The position numbers and the translations under genes were made by a program. Positions 27,901 to 40,033 of a stretch of DNA of 64,000 nucleotides are shown here, one piece after another. The stretch is from Bryoerythrophyllum caledonicum. Lineage: Eukaryota; Streptophyta; Bryopsida; Pottiales; Pottiaceae. The stretch spans positions 15,627,845 through 15,691,844 of the forward strand of contig OZ020524.1 of assembly GCA_963971425.1 (NCBI GenBank). The letters are read 5' to 3'. The notes under the pieces are model-generated. The model was given only the letters and a program-made list of their open reading frames with translations, was not told the DNA's origin and searched no databases. Positions within the stretch are counted from its first letter, which is position 1; each line of letters begins with the position of its first letter.

Positions 27901-28658
27901 TAGAAAGCAGAAATTGCTGCAACTAAATTGATAGTATGGAAAGCAATGTGAGAAGATCAATACGAGATTTCCTATGCCTAAAGATCGTTTACCTCTTTCA
28001 AAGTGGCCAAAATAGAGGGAAGAACTGATGGCGCAACAGCATCGTGAGCAATTAATTTATCTACTCCCGCCAATCCCATGATGCTCAGCTTATTATTCCT
28101 ACTCTCACAAGCTAGCAGAAATGTCTTCAGGACGTCATCACTCCCTGCCAATTGGCTTGCATTTGACGCCAAGCGGACCTGCACAATGCAAATATCCTTC
28201 AACAGAGTACTCATCCTCCTATCCAATTCTCCATGATGAGCAAATTCACCATATAAGAACTTGATAAGCTTTGGTAACAATGTGAAAGAAATATCTAGGC
28301 TCATTCATGATCATCATCCCTTCCGTTTAGTGCTCGATTTCGATTTGTAACCTAGAGATGATCAAGAATCCTGGAAAACACTGAGGAAAATAGCATAGTT
28401 TTCTAACGTTCAAACGAGTATTCCCGCAACACAAAGAAAATGTACTGGAATCGCAATCCTGTAACACAGCGCCAAACCTATCAACGTCTCATTCCACACC
28501 TCCGAGGTGCGATCGCCATCACAACAATCAACCTAGGGTTTAAATGTTCGCACCTTGAAAATCGACCGATCGGCCGCGTCTTTGACAGCCGGAAACTTGC
28601 GGCGCGCTTCTGCAGCCAGCATGCGCAGATCACTCTCCAACGACGCGATGAGCGCCAT
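12978..28658 (-). CDS. MON2: MON2 homologue, large endosome/trans-Golgi trafficking protein
   Basis: MON2 is a giant HEAT-repeat scaffold related to the Sec7/BIG ARF-GEFs but lacking the Sec7 catalytic domain. It acts at endosomes and the trans-Golgi in retrograde and vacuolar transport. First exons are 28658-28554 (MALIASLESDLRML), 28178-27993, 27755-27666, 27225-27152, 27059-26898, 26445-26319 and 26221-26166. Others checked are 23403-23157, 19919-19578, 16000-15567, 15440-15092 and 13571-13301. The last is 13044-12978, ending GTELGL and TAG. Recognisable segments include SRNNKLSIMGLAGVDKLIAH, ACGVLYAVEPRDSFLASLCR, LAEHDNQQVRTGALDALDRA, DERPE then IRHSAIRTLFQSM, and KEVSLAAIASL. These appear in the order seen in plant MON2 proteins, so it appears full length (roughly 1,600 residues). 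About 40 introns are implied; most middle boundaries are not listed. Confidence 0.92.
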
Positions 28659-29362
28659 TTCTCCGAATGTGCCTCCAAATCCCCTCACTTCTCCAGCATC
28701 TACCTCTACGCGCTCCCGCTCACGACCTCCTCCAAATCCATCAACCTCCACCCCTCAACACCTGCATCCAAATTTCAGGCGCGCTCCACATGAAATCTAG
28801 CTCGAAAGAATCCGATTGTTTCCTCCTAACAAAAACAAAGCACCAGAGTCACCGGCGTCGCCCTCCGCTCCGACGCAAAACCTACCTCCCGACGATTTTT
28901 GCAAGCTCCCGTGGTCTCGAATTCGCGACACTGATTGCAGTTTAGGTCACTCACTTCAGAGACGACGACGGTCACCGTATCGTATTAAATTACAATACTT
29001 ATACAACATCCCCGATTTGTACGGTTTACGGTCTAGTACTGTAGTGAGTGTACCGTAGACGTAGACTCTGGAATTGGAATACTGTATTGTCACACCTTGT
29101 TTATATCACGCCTTCACGTAAGGACACGGAGGGTGTGATATTATCAAGGTTGTGTTGTAGCGAAGAAGGTGTTGGTTTTTGGTGTTGCAGCGATGGCAAT
29201 GGCGATGGCGATGGTGGTGGTGGTGGTGGTGGCAGCCTAGTGGCGTTTTAAGTCTGGAGTGAGGGAGAGAGAGAGAGAGGGAGAGAAGGGAATTGCGATC
29301 GGGGAAGGAAGGAGTGATGTGATCGAGGGGTTGTGGGGTTGGAGAGGTGTGAGTTTGTTGCG
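28659..29362. promoter_or_regulatory. Divergent promoter region between MON2 and VPS16
   Basis: The two start codons face away from each other across 704 bp, so both 5' UTRs and core promoters lie here. A GGT/GGC-rich and then GA-rich stretch (about 29190-29290) sits in the probable VPS16 leader. No clear TATA box is assigned. Confidence 0.6.
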
Positions 29363-32300
29363 ATGGCGATATCGATAGCGGCGGAGTGGGAGGTGCTGAA
29401 CAACAGGTACTATCGGAAGCAGGAGGTGTACACGATGTGTTGGAATGGGGTGGATTTGAGCCGGCACAAAGTGGCATGTGCGAGGTTCGGGGGGCCGGTG
29501 GCGATGGTGCGGGATGAGTCGAAGATGGTGCAGCTGAAGGCGGAGTCGGCGCGCGCGAACCTGCTGTTGTTCTCCTCCTCGGGGAGGTTGTTGTCGTCGG
29601 TCCCCTGGGACCGGCCCGGGGGCCGCCTCGTGGCGCTGGGATGGACGGACGAGGAGGTTCTCCTGGCGGTGGTGCACGATGGCACCGTCTTCAGTTACAA
29701 CGCGCACGGGGAGCTTCTGCCGGAGCAGCAGCTCTCCCTGGGCCAGGAGTGCTGGAACCAGGGCGTGGCGGACTGTATCATCTGGGGGAGCGGCCTGGTG
29801 GTGCTCACCGAGCAGAATCAGCTGTTCAGTATCCCCAACCTGGAGTCGCAAACGGTGGTGAAGCTCGCGGACCCGCATCTGGACGATCCTCCGCACTGCA
29901 TGGCTGTCGTGGAGCCGCAGTACACCCTGTCTGGCAACTTGGAAGTGCTCCTCGCTGTCGGCTCTTCTGTGCTCATGGTGGACGCGGACACTGCGCGCGA
30001 CCAGATGGTCGATTTCGGGCCTGTCCAGAAGATGACCTTGTCGTCGAACGGCAATCTCTTGGCCTGCTTCACACACGATGGCCGTCTCCTGGTGGTCTAC
30101 CCTGATTTCAGCAAGACGTTGCTGGAACACTTAACAGAGGTGTGTGTTCGATTGCCATTATCTCAAACCTAATTAAGTATGCTCGCTCACTTTAATTCTT
30201 CAAGGTCTGAGAATCTACAGTCGGGTTGCAACCAACGATGTTTTTCTGTGTATCTGGCATACAAGGTGTAAGAATTGATGCATACAAAAGTTTGTCTTTC
30301 TGGCATTACAAACTCAGATCATTCAGCTGCACCTACCACATTGGTTGGAGAAGTTGCAAACGATGGTCACGTCGGATTTGAACATGATAAGGTTGAAATG
30401 ACCTCCGATTAATCTTCAATCCAAAGGTGTATGTCCTTTTTTTCTGTTCTAGAGAGTAAAATACGTGACCTTATATATGAACCTCATGTCTTGTTGTTTC
30501 ATGTGCATTGGTTGCAGTCAGCTCTGCCGCCAGAGCAGCTTGTGTGGTGTGGGGTTGACAGTGTGCTCCTGTACTGGGAAGAGGAGCTAGTTATGGTAGG
30601 CCCTTACGGAGACGCGGTCAGATTTCCCTACGATGAGCCAATAGTTCTCATTCCTGAATGTGACGGCGTCCGTATCTTGTCCAACACGTTCATGGAGTTT
30701 CTGCGGAGAGTACCTGATTCCACTGTTTCCATCTTCAAAATTGGGAGCACTTCTCCGGCAGCCATGCTCTTTGATGCCCTGGAGCAATTCGACAGACGAA
30801 GCGCCAAGGTGATTCTCCAGATATCATCTCTGCCATCTGTGTTTCCGGCTGGGTGTTCTGATATGGCTACCTGTTGGTTTTCTGTCGTCAGGCGGATGAG
30901 AATATCAGACTCATAAGTGACAAACTGCCGGATGCTGTTGGAGATTGTATCGATGCAGCAGGGCATGAGTTTGACATCTCTTTACAACGCACCCTGTTGC
31001 GGGCTGCTGCTTATGGCAGGGCGTTTTGCAGGTTGGCTACTTGACTCATTAATATGTCATGGGAGATTTGAGTTTCTGGGCAAAAGCTTCTCACACCAAG
31101 TATTTTTTGGGAGAAGAGCAAGGTTTAACATTGGTTGTTCGCTAATGCTGGTCATTATCTTCGCAGGAAGTTTGATCGAGATCAATTTCAGGATATGTGT
31201 AGAACTTTGCGAGTACTTAATGCTGTTCGACAGTTTGAGATAGGCATACCTCTAAGTATTCAGCAGTTCAAGGTACGAATATAAAGAATATTTTCCCTCT
31301 CACGACTGGTTCGTTTTATAGTCTCTGTATATTGGTTGGTTGTAGTTGCCTTTTGTCCTTATCCCGAAGATCTTGCCATCTCCTTGTATCGCATGAAAAT
31401 TATGGTTATCCATGTGTATCGGTTGACATATTTTATTCTATTATGCTCAGGACCTTACAGCACCAGTTCTTATCGCAAGACTTGTCAATGCTCATCGGCA
31501 CCTCCTGGCTCTACGCATTTCTGAGTATTTAGATCTAAGCAAGGTTTGGATCTGACGTGAACTCTGCTAACTTGTACCTAGGAACTTGCTATCTGACAAC
31601 TGTTTTTGACGCTCTCTGTCTTTCTAATATATTGGATGTTATCGGTGCCCAAAGATGGTAATCGTTGATCTTGACGGTGAGCAGGAAGTTGTCCTCGTGC
31701 ATTGGGCGTGTACAAAGATCATTGCATCCAGTGACGTTCCAGATGCAGTACTTTTGGAGGTGTTATTGGAAAAGGTACTGTCTTTCGCACGAGTCGAAGC
31801 CCTCTTTGGTGCAGTTAGTAATGATCAATGACGAGATTATTTTCTACAAGTCATTCCAGTTCTGGTGATGTAATGGACCTGGTTTAGTGCGCTTCACCAT
31901 CGTCGCATGATACTCATGGTGGTTTTGACAAAGGTACTTTGTTATGAAATTTTCAGCTGAAAGCGTGCCCTGGAGCTTCATATGCTACTGTAGCTGCGGA
32001 TGCACATCGAAACGGTCGGCAGAAACTTGCTGCTCTTCTTCTAGACTATGAACCGCGTGCCTCTGAGCAGGTAAATTGGAGAAGGCGAGCTGCTTTCAAA
32101 TGTTTATCTTGGCTTGACTGTTTGAGCGGAGCTGGATCCTGACACATTCTTGGTATATTCTTGGAATTCAGGTTCCCCTTTTGACGAGTATGGGTGAAGA
32201 GGAGAGAGCTCTTGTGAAGGCCATCGAGAGTGGCGACACAGATCTTGTGTATTTTTCAATTCTTCATATATGGCGCAAAGTGAGTTCGAATCCGCAGAAT

Positions 32301-34525
32301 AAATGTTTGCGTTGGAAATCTACTGAATTTCGTTGTAACGATGAGTAATCGTGTCATTGGTAGAACTAGAAAGAAATGAATTGGAAGCATGGCTTATTTT
32401 CTGACGCAAACTCTACAAAGGCGAGTTTTTGTGCTCATCTTGTCAAACTTTTGAAATTTTGAACTTGTAACAAATCAAATTTGTTGCTATCATATGGATA
32501 GCGTCTTATGAGACTTTTTGGTGATGTCATGCACAGAGATCTCTGCCAGACTTCTTCCGCATCATTCAAGCTAAATCTCTAGCCCGCAATCTGTTCATTG
32601 CTTATGCCAGGTACTTGCTCCTGGCAGTTTTGAACTTAAGCTTCCGGTAGATCTTTTAAATCCACTTTGCTAAGCTAGAACGAAGAATGGTTTCGAGTGA
32701 AGACCAGGTTTGAAACTCTTTATCTGAAACGCATATGGGGATTCGTGACAGTATTCGAGTGTGCTGGACACTTCAGACTGCTCAGGTACTTCTACCTATT
32801 GATATGTTGTAATTTTTGCAGGCAAAATGATCCTGAAATATTGAAGAAGTTCTTAATATCCATCGGTCTAATCCAGGTATCAGCATGAGCATTTTCCGTA
32901 GTTCGTAGAAGATGTTTCACACAAACCTGCCATTTACGTTGTTTTGTTCACGTTTATGCTCGTATAATCGGATCAATTTCAACTCTTGCGCAAATGATTC
33001 TTTTGAGCTCATGATGTTACTTTGACATAGTACAAAGTTCGAAGTACGAATCTAGTTTCCAGCAAGAAACCTAACTAAATTTATAACTAGATCTTCTGTT
33101 TTTTCTGTGGACGGGCAGAGTGCTGCAGAGGTTTTTCTGAAAGAGTCCTGGAGTTTCTCTCGAATTACAGGAAATCGTTCTGGATCAGCTTTGCAGGGGC
33201 CCCGCTTGAAAACAATTGACCAAGCAGCCGAACTCTATGCGCAAACCAAGGAGCATATGTTCGAGCGTTCGGCTGCCGAGGAACAGGGAAAGCTGCTCAA
33301 GTACGTAGCTCTCACTTTTAGAACAAAAATCCTCGTTCTCGTGTCGTGATCATAAACGTTAATATTCCTTGGTAAGATGATGATGTGCCTGATGGTAACC
33401 GTCCTGAGGTGTTATTCTAAAGTACGCACATTATCATGTGACTTCCTCGCAGGTTGCAACAAGAGTTCGAAATTTCCACAGGACAGTTGATCTTCGTGGA
33501 TTCTAGTGTCAGTGACACGATACGGACCCTGATTACCCTGGGCAACCACCGAGCTGCTCAAAGGGTGAAGGTGGACTTTAAGGTGCTGGCTTCTGATGTA
33601 AAACTGCAATTTTAGTGCATTCTTGTTGCTACTTTCTCATTCGTGTTATGTTTGAGACTTGTTAGTATCGAAGCTTGATCTGGAGACTCCACAACGTCCG
33701 TATCCCCTGGCTTGGGAGTTTCGGAACGTCATCGTAATCTCATGCGCTGTGTTCTAATTCTGTTCTATCTTGGTTCAGGTCCCTGACAAGCGTTTTTATT
33801 GGCTGAAAGTATTCGCTCTTGCTACCGCAAAGCAGTGGGAGGCGCTAGAGAAGTTTTCGAAGGAAAAGAAACCTCCTATCGGTAGGATGCTAGTTATTCC
33901 CTCTTGCTATTAATCTTGGCCCCTTTGTTTCGATCCCTGAGTTGCTGAGTAAATCAACCATCACCGCAGCAAGTCATTTGTCTTCCACGTCAAGTTTTGT
34001 TGAATCTCGATATTGGCAAGAACCCTAAACCCTAAACATATTACTAATCTGAACATCACGAACGTTGTCGCATGAGGGTAGAGAATTTTGAGGTAGATAC
34101 TGTTTCCTTCTCCTGATTTGTGCGATCATCTTACAGGATACAAACCATTTGTGGAGGCATGCATAGAAGAAGAGGAAAACGCTGAAGCTTTGAAGTACAT
34201 TGCCAAGCTTACGGATCCTCAAGAGAGAGCTGAGGTGTGTCTTCTGTTCCACTAACCATCAGTTTGTCTCATTGAAAATCATCGACATCTTCTGGCGTTG
34301 ATTTACTTAGTTTCCAGATTAGAAACGGTTCTCGTTTCGTCCGATGAACACACTTGGTGGTGGTTTCAGGCATATGCGCGCATTGGAATGGAGAAGGAAG
34401 CTACGGAAGCTGCTGCTCAAGCTAAAGACAGTGAATTGCTAGGCAGGTTGAAGATTACGTTTGGGCAGAACACAGCTGCTGGGGCTCTGTTTGACACTTT
34501 GCGTGATCGCCTCTCGTTAACTTGA
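29363..34525 (+). CDS. VPS16: VPS16 / VACUOLELESS1, core subunit of HOPS and CORVET
   Basis: VPS16 is a scaffold subunit of the class C core that tethers late endosomes and vacuoles before SNARE fusion; plant null mutants lack vacuoles. Fifteen exons join in frame: 29363-30139, 30518-30808, 30892-31031, 31167-31272, 31451-31543, 31685-31774, 31957-32070, 32172-32279, 32537-32610, 32822-32876, 33119-33300, 33453-33582, 33779-33881, 34137-34234 and 34370-34525. The product is 838 residues, against about 858 for the Arabidopsis protein. It begins MAISIAAEWEVLNNRYYRKQ. The N-terminal beta-propeller part includes KVACARFGGPVAMVRDESK and LVWCGVDSVLLYWEEEL. The C-terminal alpha-solenoid includes HIWRKRSLPDFF, DEEEN-like acidic stretches and DTLRDRLSLT at the end. 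A telomere-like CCCTAAA pair lies in the intron near 34022-34038. Confidence 0.95.
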
Positions 34526-34835
34526 GCATATGTTTGAGGTCGCTCTTTTGGACAGGTTCAGGTAGTAGTTGAATAAGGTGCCTTACTTGTTTGTACATTT
34601 TGTGTATCTGATTCTTTCTGTAATCTTCGTGCTGAGTTGCAATTAACTCAGTGCATACTTGTAGAAAAAAGATCACGTTGGAGTATTCAAGTTTAACTTG
34701 ACTTTGGTTCCTAAAACTAACTCTAACTTGGCTTTGGTGACCAAGCCCTTTCATATTTAAGGTAAAACCCCCCTCCCCCATAACCAACAAGTTAAGCAAT
34801 GTGCATATATGGAGAGAAAAAATAATAATAACATT

Positions 34836-35097
34836 CATTTTTCAGTGATGGCAAATAGAATCACAATTTTAACCCGAGCAATTTCATATTTTTCTAATAG
34901 ATTGAGACTTAGTTATGAATTTTCAGAGTGTGTTGTCATGTTCAGCAGGTGACTGCCAACAAGTGCAAAAGTAAGGGGTCGTGACTAATAGCATACTCCA
35001 TTTGGAGTTGAATGGGTACTGATGAGATGGAAGTGGGTTGAATGTACCCCAATTTTCTTTCTATTGGTTATGAGTTTTGGTTGGTTACTAAGGGGCT
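34836..35097 (+). repeat. Dispersed repeat copy downstream of VPS16
   Basis: The stretch starting TTCATTTTTCAGTGAT and passing AGTTATGAATTTTCA, GATGGAAGTGGGTT and TTTTGGTTGGTTAC is homologous, in the same order and orientation, to 58237-58486 downstream of GH3. No coding capacity is seen; the class is unknown. Confidence 0.7.
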
Positions 35098-35112
35098 ACT
35101 ATAATACGCTAA

Positions 35113-35710
35113 GAGCATCTCCACCCCTGATGGGGAATTTCCCACGGCAAAGGGTGGAGATGCCGAGGTTACCCTCTCCCCCCACACCCGTCCTTGGATC
35201 CTGAGCAACGGGGAAATGGCGCTGACGCCGTAGCCCGAATTTTTTTTTGTTTTTTTTTAATTATTACTAATATTAAATTTAATGTATAATAGCGTTGTAT
35301 AGAAACACGGTTGCTATACAAGGCTCCAGGAACAAGGGACTCATTCATGCCAGGAATGAGTTGCGACCTGAGTGTACACAAGAAACTGCTGCGCATCCAT
35401 CTATTGCTACCAGAACGCGCGGTCAATATCATAATATTCGGTAGAATTATGCTATTACAGATTTTGTACAGTCTTCAAAATTGTCGCCACATGAGGTGGT
35501 CCATGCACCCACCTTGGCAAATATGGGAACCGGAAGTAATTCAGAATTCAACCTTCATGTGAACTACAGGTAACTGACCCGGTGAATCCCTGCCCCGCTT
35601 CCCCGTTCTGAGGCATGCGGTTCGGAAGTTCATGCGGTGGGGAAGTTGCTCCACCACGCCACTGCAAACCAGCCAACTTGGCGGGATGCAGTGGCGGGGT
35701 GGAGATGCTC
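35113..35710. mobile_element. PIF/Harbinger (Tourist-like) MITE
   Basis: The tip GAGCATCTCCACCCC at 35113 is matched by the inverse GGGGTGGAGATGCTC ending at 35710. Both are flanked by a TAA target duplication (35110-35112 and 35711-35713). TWA duplication and GAGCATCTCCA-type ends are typical of plant PIF/Harbinger MITEs. No transposase is present in the 598 bp. Confidence 0.85.
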
Positions 35711-35713
35711 TAA

Positions 35714-36506
35714 GGAACCTAGTTGAGCGATCACCAAGCTCTTGGTATGTTTGCCTCACATTATAAATAACTCAAACATTTCATGTTTGCCTCACTTTTA
35801 AATGACTCAAATACGAAAAGTTAGTTTTAAATCATGCAATTTAACTAAGAATATGGTTCTATCAGAAATATCCTGAAGTACATGTGAGTTTTTCAGTAAA
35901 TTTTTTTTAGAAATCCGAGTTCCTAATCGAATATTTCACCCGTTGAAAAGGACCAGCAACTGTCACCTCGTCTGTCAGCACAAGTTTCTGAAGTTTTAAA
36001 AATAGGAAGTTTTGATCCTAGAATTTTTTCCACAGTACCTGCAGATCTTCAAATGCTGATGTCAATGAATTTGTCGACATCAGGTATGAGTACATGGTCT
36101 AATTATTCACAGGCTGTCGCTAGGAGAAAAAACTATATAGATTAAGCTTGTTTACGGTAATTACATTTTGAGTCGGTTTGCAAATTACTAGCCACTCTTT
36201 CAGCAGACGTCCTCAAAATTTGGCAATGACTAGAACAGGGTCGATGAGGAACGAGAAGAGTAAATATTGATACCGTATCCGAATGATCAGTGTGTTGCAT
36301 CGGCAGTTGCTGGTGTCCCACGTAATTCTGTTCAGTATGCGCAGATCGGAGGCACTTTGAAGGTTAAACGTTAAAACACATCTTAGCAATAACATCAGCA
36401 AATCGACATCAGAGGGTCATCCCCAAGCACACAGGAAAGGCATTGAACTCTACACATTGTTATATACCTCATTTGACTACAAATAGATTCTGCGGCGATC
36501 CTGAGT
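35714..36506. other. Gene-free spacer before FTA
   Basis: This AT-rich stretch shows no recognisable gene. It probably contains the 3' UTR of the minus-strand FTA gene next to 36507. Confidence 0.5.
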
Positions 36507-38088
36507 TCATGTTTCAGGAAGGGACAGCAGAGACCTTCTCCAGGCCCAATACTGACAGCGCATAGCATCGACCTTTTCAAGTCTCATGCACACAGCCTCG
36601 GCAAGCTCAGACGGCGTCACCCATGCCACCGGCAAGTCTACCGGCCGTAGCTTCTCGCTCTGGGCAGACAGTGGCTGAAAACCGGCACTCAGTAAATCTA
36701 ACAAGAAACCAAGCGCAGGGATATTGCTTGGGTTCTTCACTATTTCCGATATACATGCATCGTTTACTAGAGAGTTACTAGAAAAGGCAGCTTGGTCGTC
36801 CAGGAACAAACCCTTGAGATACCTCCAGGGGCTCTCATTTGTTGGCGCCCGCTTGATGGCGTCCACACAGTAACTCACTTCCGAGTCCCTCATTTGCACC
36901 AATCCTCCCAGAGATGGACATCGGGTGACAACAAAAAACCTCTGCGGATAGACAATAAAAACCAAGTGGTCAGATGCATACTCGCCATGGTTCACAAGCC
37001 ATAAAAAAGAAGCTGTATCTATAAGGAGGGGTTACTCAATTCTCCTCAGCAAACTCAGGTACACTCAAACAGCAAGTTCAACCTGATTCCAAGCAGAATT
37101 ATTTGCAGAGTCCTCCTCCAATAGCTTGGAACAGTAGTCGAGTTCCCACTTCCAATCCTCCAGCTCCTGCAGCAGCCACTGGAAACACACCAGAAACTGC
37201 ATTCATCGTCTGAAAGTGCCCCCCATCAAGACGACACAACCTGATTTGACCTTCAACAACTCCAAGACATTTCACTCCTGTTTTTGCTTCAACAGAACAA
37301 AAACAGGTTAAGAAAAGAAAAACAGCACACATACTTGTCGGTGAGACCAAGCATGATAATTCTTGGAATCCTCTTTGAGCGCACCCTCTGTAAACTCCAG
37401 TTCCTTGTAAACAGCCTCCTTCCCTAGCTTCTGCACAACCCACCGCCGATGATGCCTGCACCAACTCAGTAAAGTCAGAAACCCTAACCACTCTTCCTGC
37501 CAAAAAAAAAAACAACAACACATCTACACTGCCGTTGCTTCCACTCGATTTCTCAAGAGCATTACTCCCAGTAATCTCGAAAAATCAAATAGTTTTATAC
37601 TAAAAATTTATCAAGTATTTTAAGAACGGAACCTACAATCAACTAACTCAGAATTCACAGGAGAAAGACAGAAAGGCACCAGATCTGATAGTTCTTGTGA
37701 TTGCCTTCCGCAGCAGCATCCAGAAACTGGAGCTCCTCAAGCAAGTCTTTCCCCAGAGCCTCCAGCACAAGCCGTCTGAAATGCCACACCTGTGAGTATC
37801 CCCAATGAGTAGAGAGTTAACGAAGCTGAATCTCAAAACTCCTCAAACCCTAAACCCCTAGAAGAAGAAGAATACCGTGTAATTCGCGGGGTTGAGCGCG
37901 ATGACATCGGCCGTGAGCTTGAGCGCCCGGGCGCTCCGCTCGTCCTTGGCGAGCACCGCGCGGAACAAGTCCATCACCTCCCGGAACGCGTCCGTGTACG
38001 CAATGGGCACCACGGGGCGCGGCCCGTCGTCCTGCGGCACTGGCACCACATCGGACCAGTCGAACAACTCCTCTTCCCCGTCCGCCAT
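36507..38088 (-). CDS. FTA: Protein farnesyl/geranylgeranyltransferase type I, alpha subunit
   Basis: This is the shared alpha subunit of the enzymes that attach farnesyl or geranylgeranyl groups to C-terminal CaaX cysteines. Exons read downward are 38088-37876, 37789-37680, 37455-37335, 37178-37083 and 36941-36507. All junctions keep frame, giving 324 residues (about 326 in Arabidopsis). It starts [17 protein letters not shown]. The tetratricopeptide-like prenyltransferase alpha repeats are visible as paired helices with N-x-W motifs: [50 protein letters not shown] and [11 protein letters not shown]. In plants FTA (PLURIPETALA) affects meristem size and ABA signalling; that role is not shown by the sequence. 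Confidence 0.95.
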
Positions 38089-38223
38089 CAAAACAAGCGA
38101 TCCACCGCGTCCCTCACGCAATCCGCAAAGCTAATTGGACCCCTCTACCTCCCCGTCCATCTCCTGCCCCATCTACTCACAGTTCCCAACCTCCATATCC
38201 CACTGCAAATAGTGGAATTCGCG

Positions 38224-38252
38224 TTTAGGGTTTAGGGTTAAGGGTTTAGGGT
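38224..38252 (-). promoter_or_regulatory. Telo-box cluster upstream of FTA
   Basis: Three TTTAGGG-type units (one imperfect) occur head to tail about 140 bp upstream of the FTA start. Short interstitial telomere motifs in plant promoters are bound by telo-box factors and are common in housekeeping genes. A related CCCTAAACCCC run occurs in FTA intron 1 near 37847-37860. Confidence 0.55.
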
Positions 38253-38496
38253 GTACACAGGATTCAACTCGATTCGAAGCTGAAGCTCGTCCCAAGCAGC
38301 ACGGTCTTAGGTCTTTGGTCTTAGGTCAAATACCACGGTCTCCACATCACGGTTTTAGACCATGCATCACGGCTTTAGGACCTGAAAGTGTAAGACCGTG
38401 CCCCCCTACGTGTTCATCTAACTGCTAGATGTCCCCTACTTCATTCATCCGTCACATTCTACTATATATATCAAATGATTTACTTCATAGTGTTAA

Positions 38497-39946
38497 CCCT
38501 TTAACCCCTAAAAGCCCAAGTGTACGTACCACGTACGTTTGGGATTTTGGGCATGTACCTTTGAGTGGAAAAAAATACTCCGATTCTTATGAAAATTTTA
38601 CACTACATTGTCCTTGATGAAATCTATATGGGGAATTTTTCAAATATGATTTTGGACTTTTGGTTCAAAAGTTATTAGCCTTCAAAGGTCAAAACGGGGA
38701 CTCTGGACTATAGGGGCAGCCATGTCAACCAATGCAATTTGAGGAGAAAAAAGGGGCAGAATTTTGGGACAAAAAGGGTGAGGAAAGGAATCCAGACTTC
38801 TATGCACGAAGTCCAAGTAGAAAAAGCATTGAAAATTATTAAAAGGGTTGTTGAAATAATTTTTAAAAAAACAGCAAACAATCAGCCATTAGCTGGCCTG
38901 CCAGCACCCCATGCCAGAAGCGCGCCTGCCAAAACAAAACAAAACAAAAAAAAAAAAAAAAAAAATTTAAAAAAAACTGTTTTTTGGCGGGCCCCGTCCA
39001 GCTGTGGGGGCGGTCAACGACGGGTCAAATTGGCCACCCAATTTCAAGCACTGCCCTTTCCCATAATGCTTTATTTATTCCATATATTCATGAAAATTAT
39101 GGATTTTACTATTTTTAGTCGTTTCTTTTTCTAAAATTAGTGAAAAAATAAACTGAAAGTTTCCACCATTGGGATTCTCAAATGCAACAACTTGTATGAT
39201 ACAAACAATTTCATATCACTTACGTAGTAATTGTCAACATTTTGTACCCCCTTTCACTAAGGTGTATATTTCTACATCTATTACCCCTCGAATTGACCTC
39301 AAATTTTGCACACAAATAGCTAACAGCATATTAGTCATATTGGTAAAAGATTTGATCACATTTCAATGTAAAAACTAAAAGATATACCTAGTCAAAGTAG
39401 GCTGACCTTGCCGGGCAAGGGGGGAAAAATACTTTTCTTTGCACTTCAAACGCTATAATCTTCACATCCGTGCGGTGGATTGCAACCAAATTTGTACTGT
39501 AAGTTCATATACGTGTCTATTTTAAGATTGTACGGTTAAAAGTCTAAAATTAGAATGTAATGTTAAATTTGAAATTTCGTTGCCACTTGTTGATGATGGC
39601 AGTTTTGGAGTGTTTCATGAGGGAAAATGCCTGGGCTTTTAGGGGTTAAGGCCAATCAACCATATGTGGGTTGTTTTGGCTCAAGAATCTTTGCAAAAAC
39701 TATTGCAAGCCACCTTAAAGGAAAAAATAGATCATGGCTTAGAGGATGAGGAAGATAAGCATTTGTTGAGACCATCGCCATCGCAATCGGTGCAAGCATT
39801 GGCGGGCTACAGTGATTTCCATAAAATGAGTACGTATATTTTAGCGTTGAAATGTACCATCTGCATAGATGTCATTCTACATGATCTAGAACACTCGTGG
39901 TTGTCCCTTACAGACCGAAACAGCTCATCGGCCTACTAGGATTTAG
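38497..39946. mobile_element. TTAA-flanked MITE, split by a second MITE
   Basis: The left end TTAA|CCCT lies at 38493-38500, and the sequence resumes after the insertion at 39650 with GGCCAATCAACC. The body (AAGAATCTTTGC, then GAGACCATCGCC, GTGATTTCCAT and CTAGAACACTCG) ends near 39946 at GCTCATCGGCC...TTAA. With the insertion removed it is about 305 bp. It is homologous to both elements at 61136-61697. The open frame at 39664-39939 is this element, not a gene. Confidence 0.75.
38505..39645. mobile_element. piggyBac-like TTAA MITE nested in an older MITE
   Basis: The tip TTAA|CCCCTAAAAGCCCAAG starts the element and the inverse CTGGGCTTTTAGGGG|TTAA ends it. TTAA target duplication with CCC-starting tips is the hallmark of piggyBac-type transposons. 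The 1,141 bp carry no transposase. Removing it restores CCCTTTAAGGCC, the end sequence of the host MITE family, which confirms the insertion. A related internal sequence occurs at 48113-49043. Confidence 0.85.
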
Positions 39947-40033
39947 TTAAGGATTGTTCCCACCTAGTGGTTCAGGCTACCAAAAATGTCGGTGATGGAG
40001 AGGTTTGAAAATTATCTATTTCCACTTTCAACA

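Noticed and set aside
29237-30130. 297-residue minus-strand frame over VPS16 exon 1
   Set aside because: Antisense shadow of a GC-rich exon whose plus-strand protein is conserved.
39664-39939. 91-residue frame after the nested MITE
   Set aside because: It lies wholly within the TTAA MITE body that recurs at 61.1-61.7 kb.
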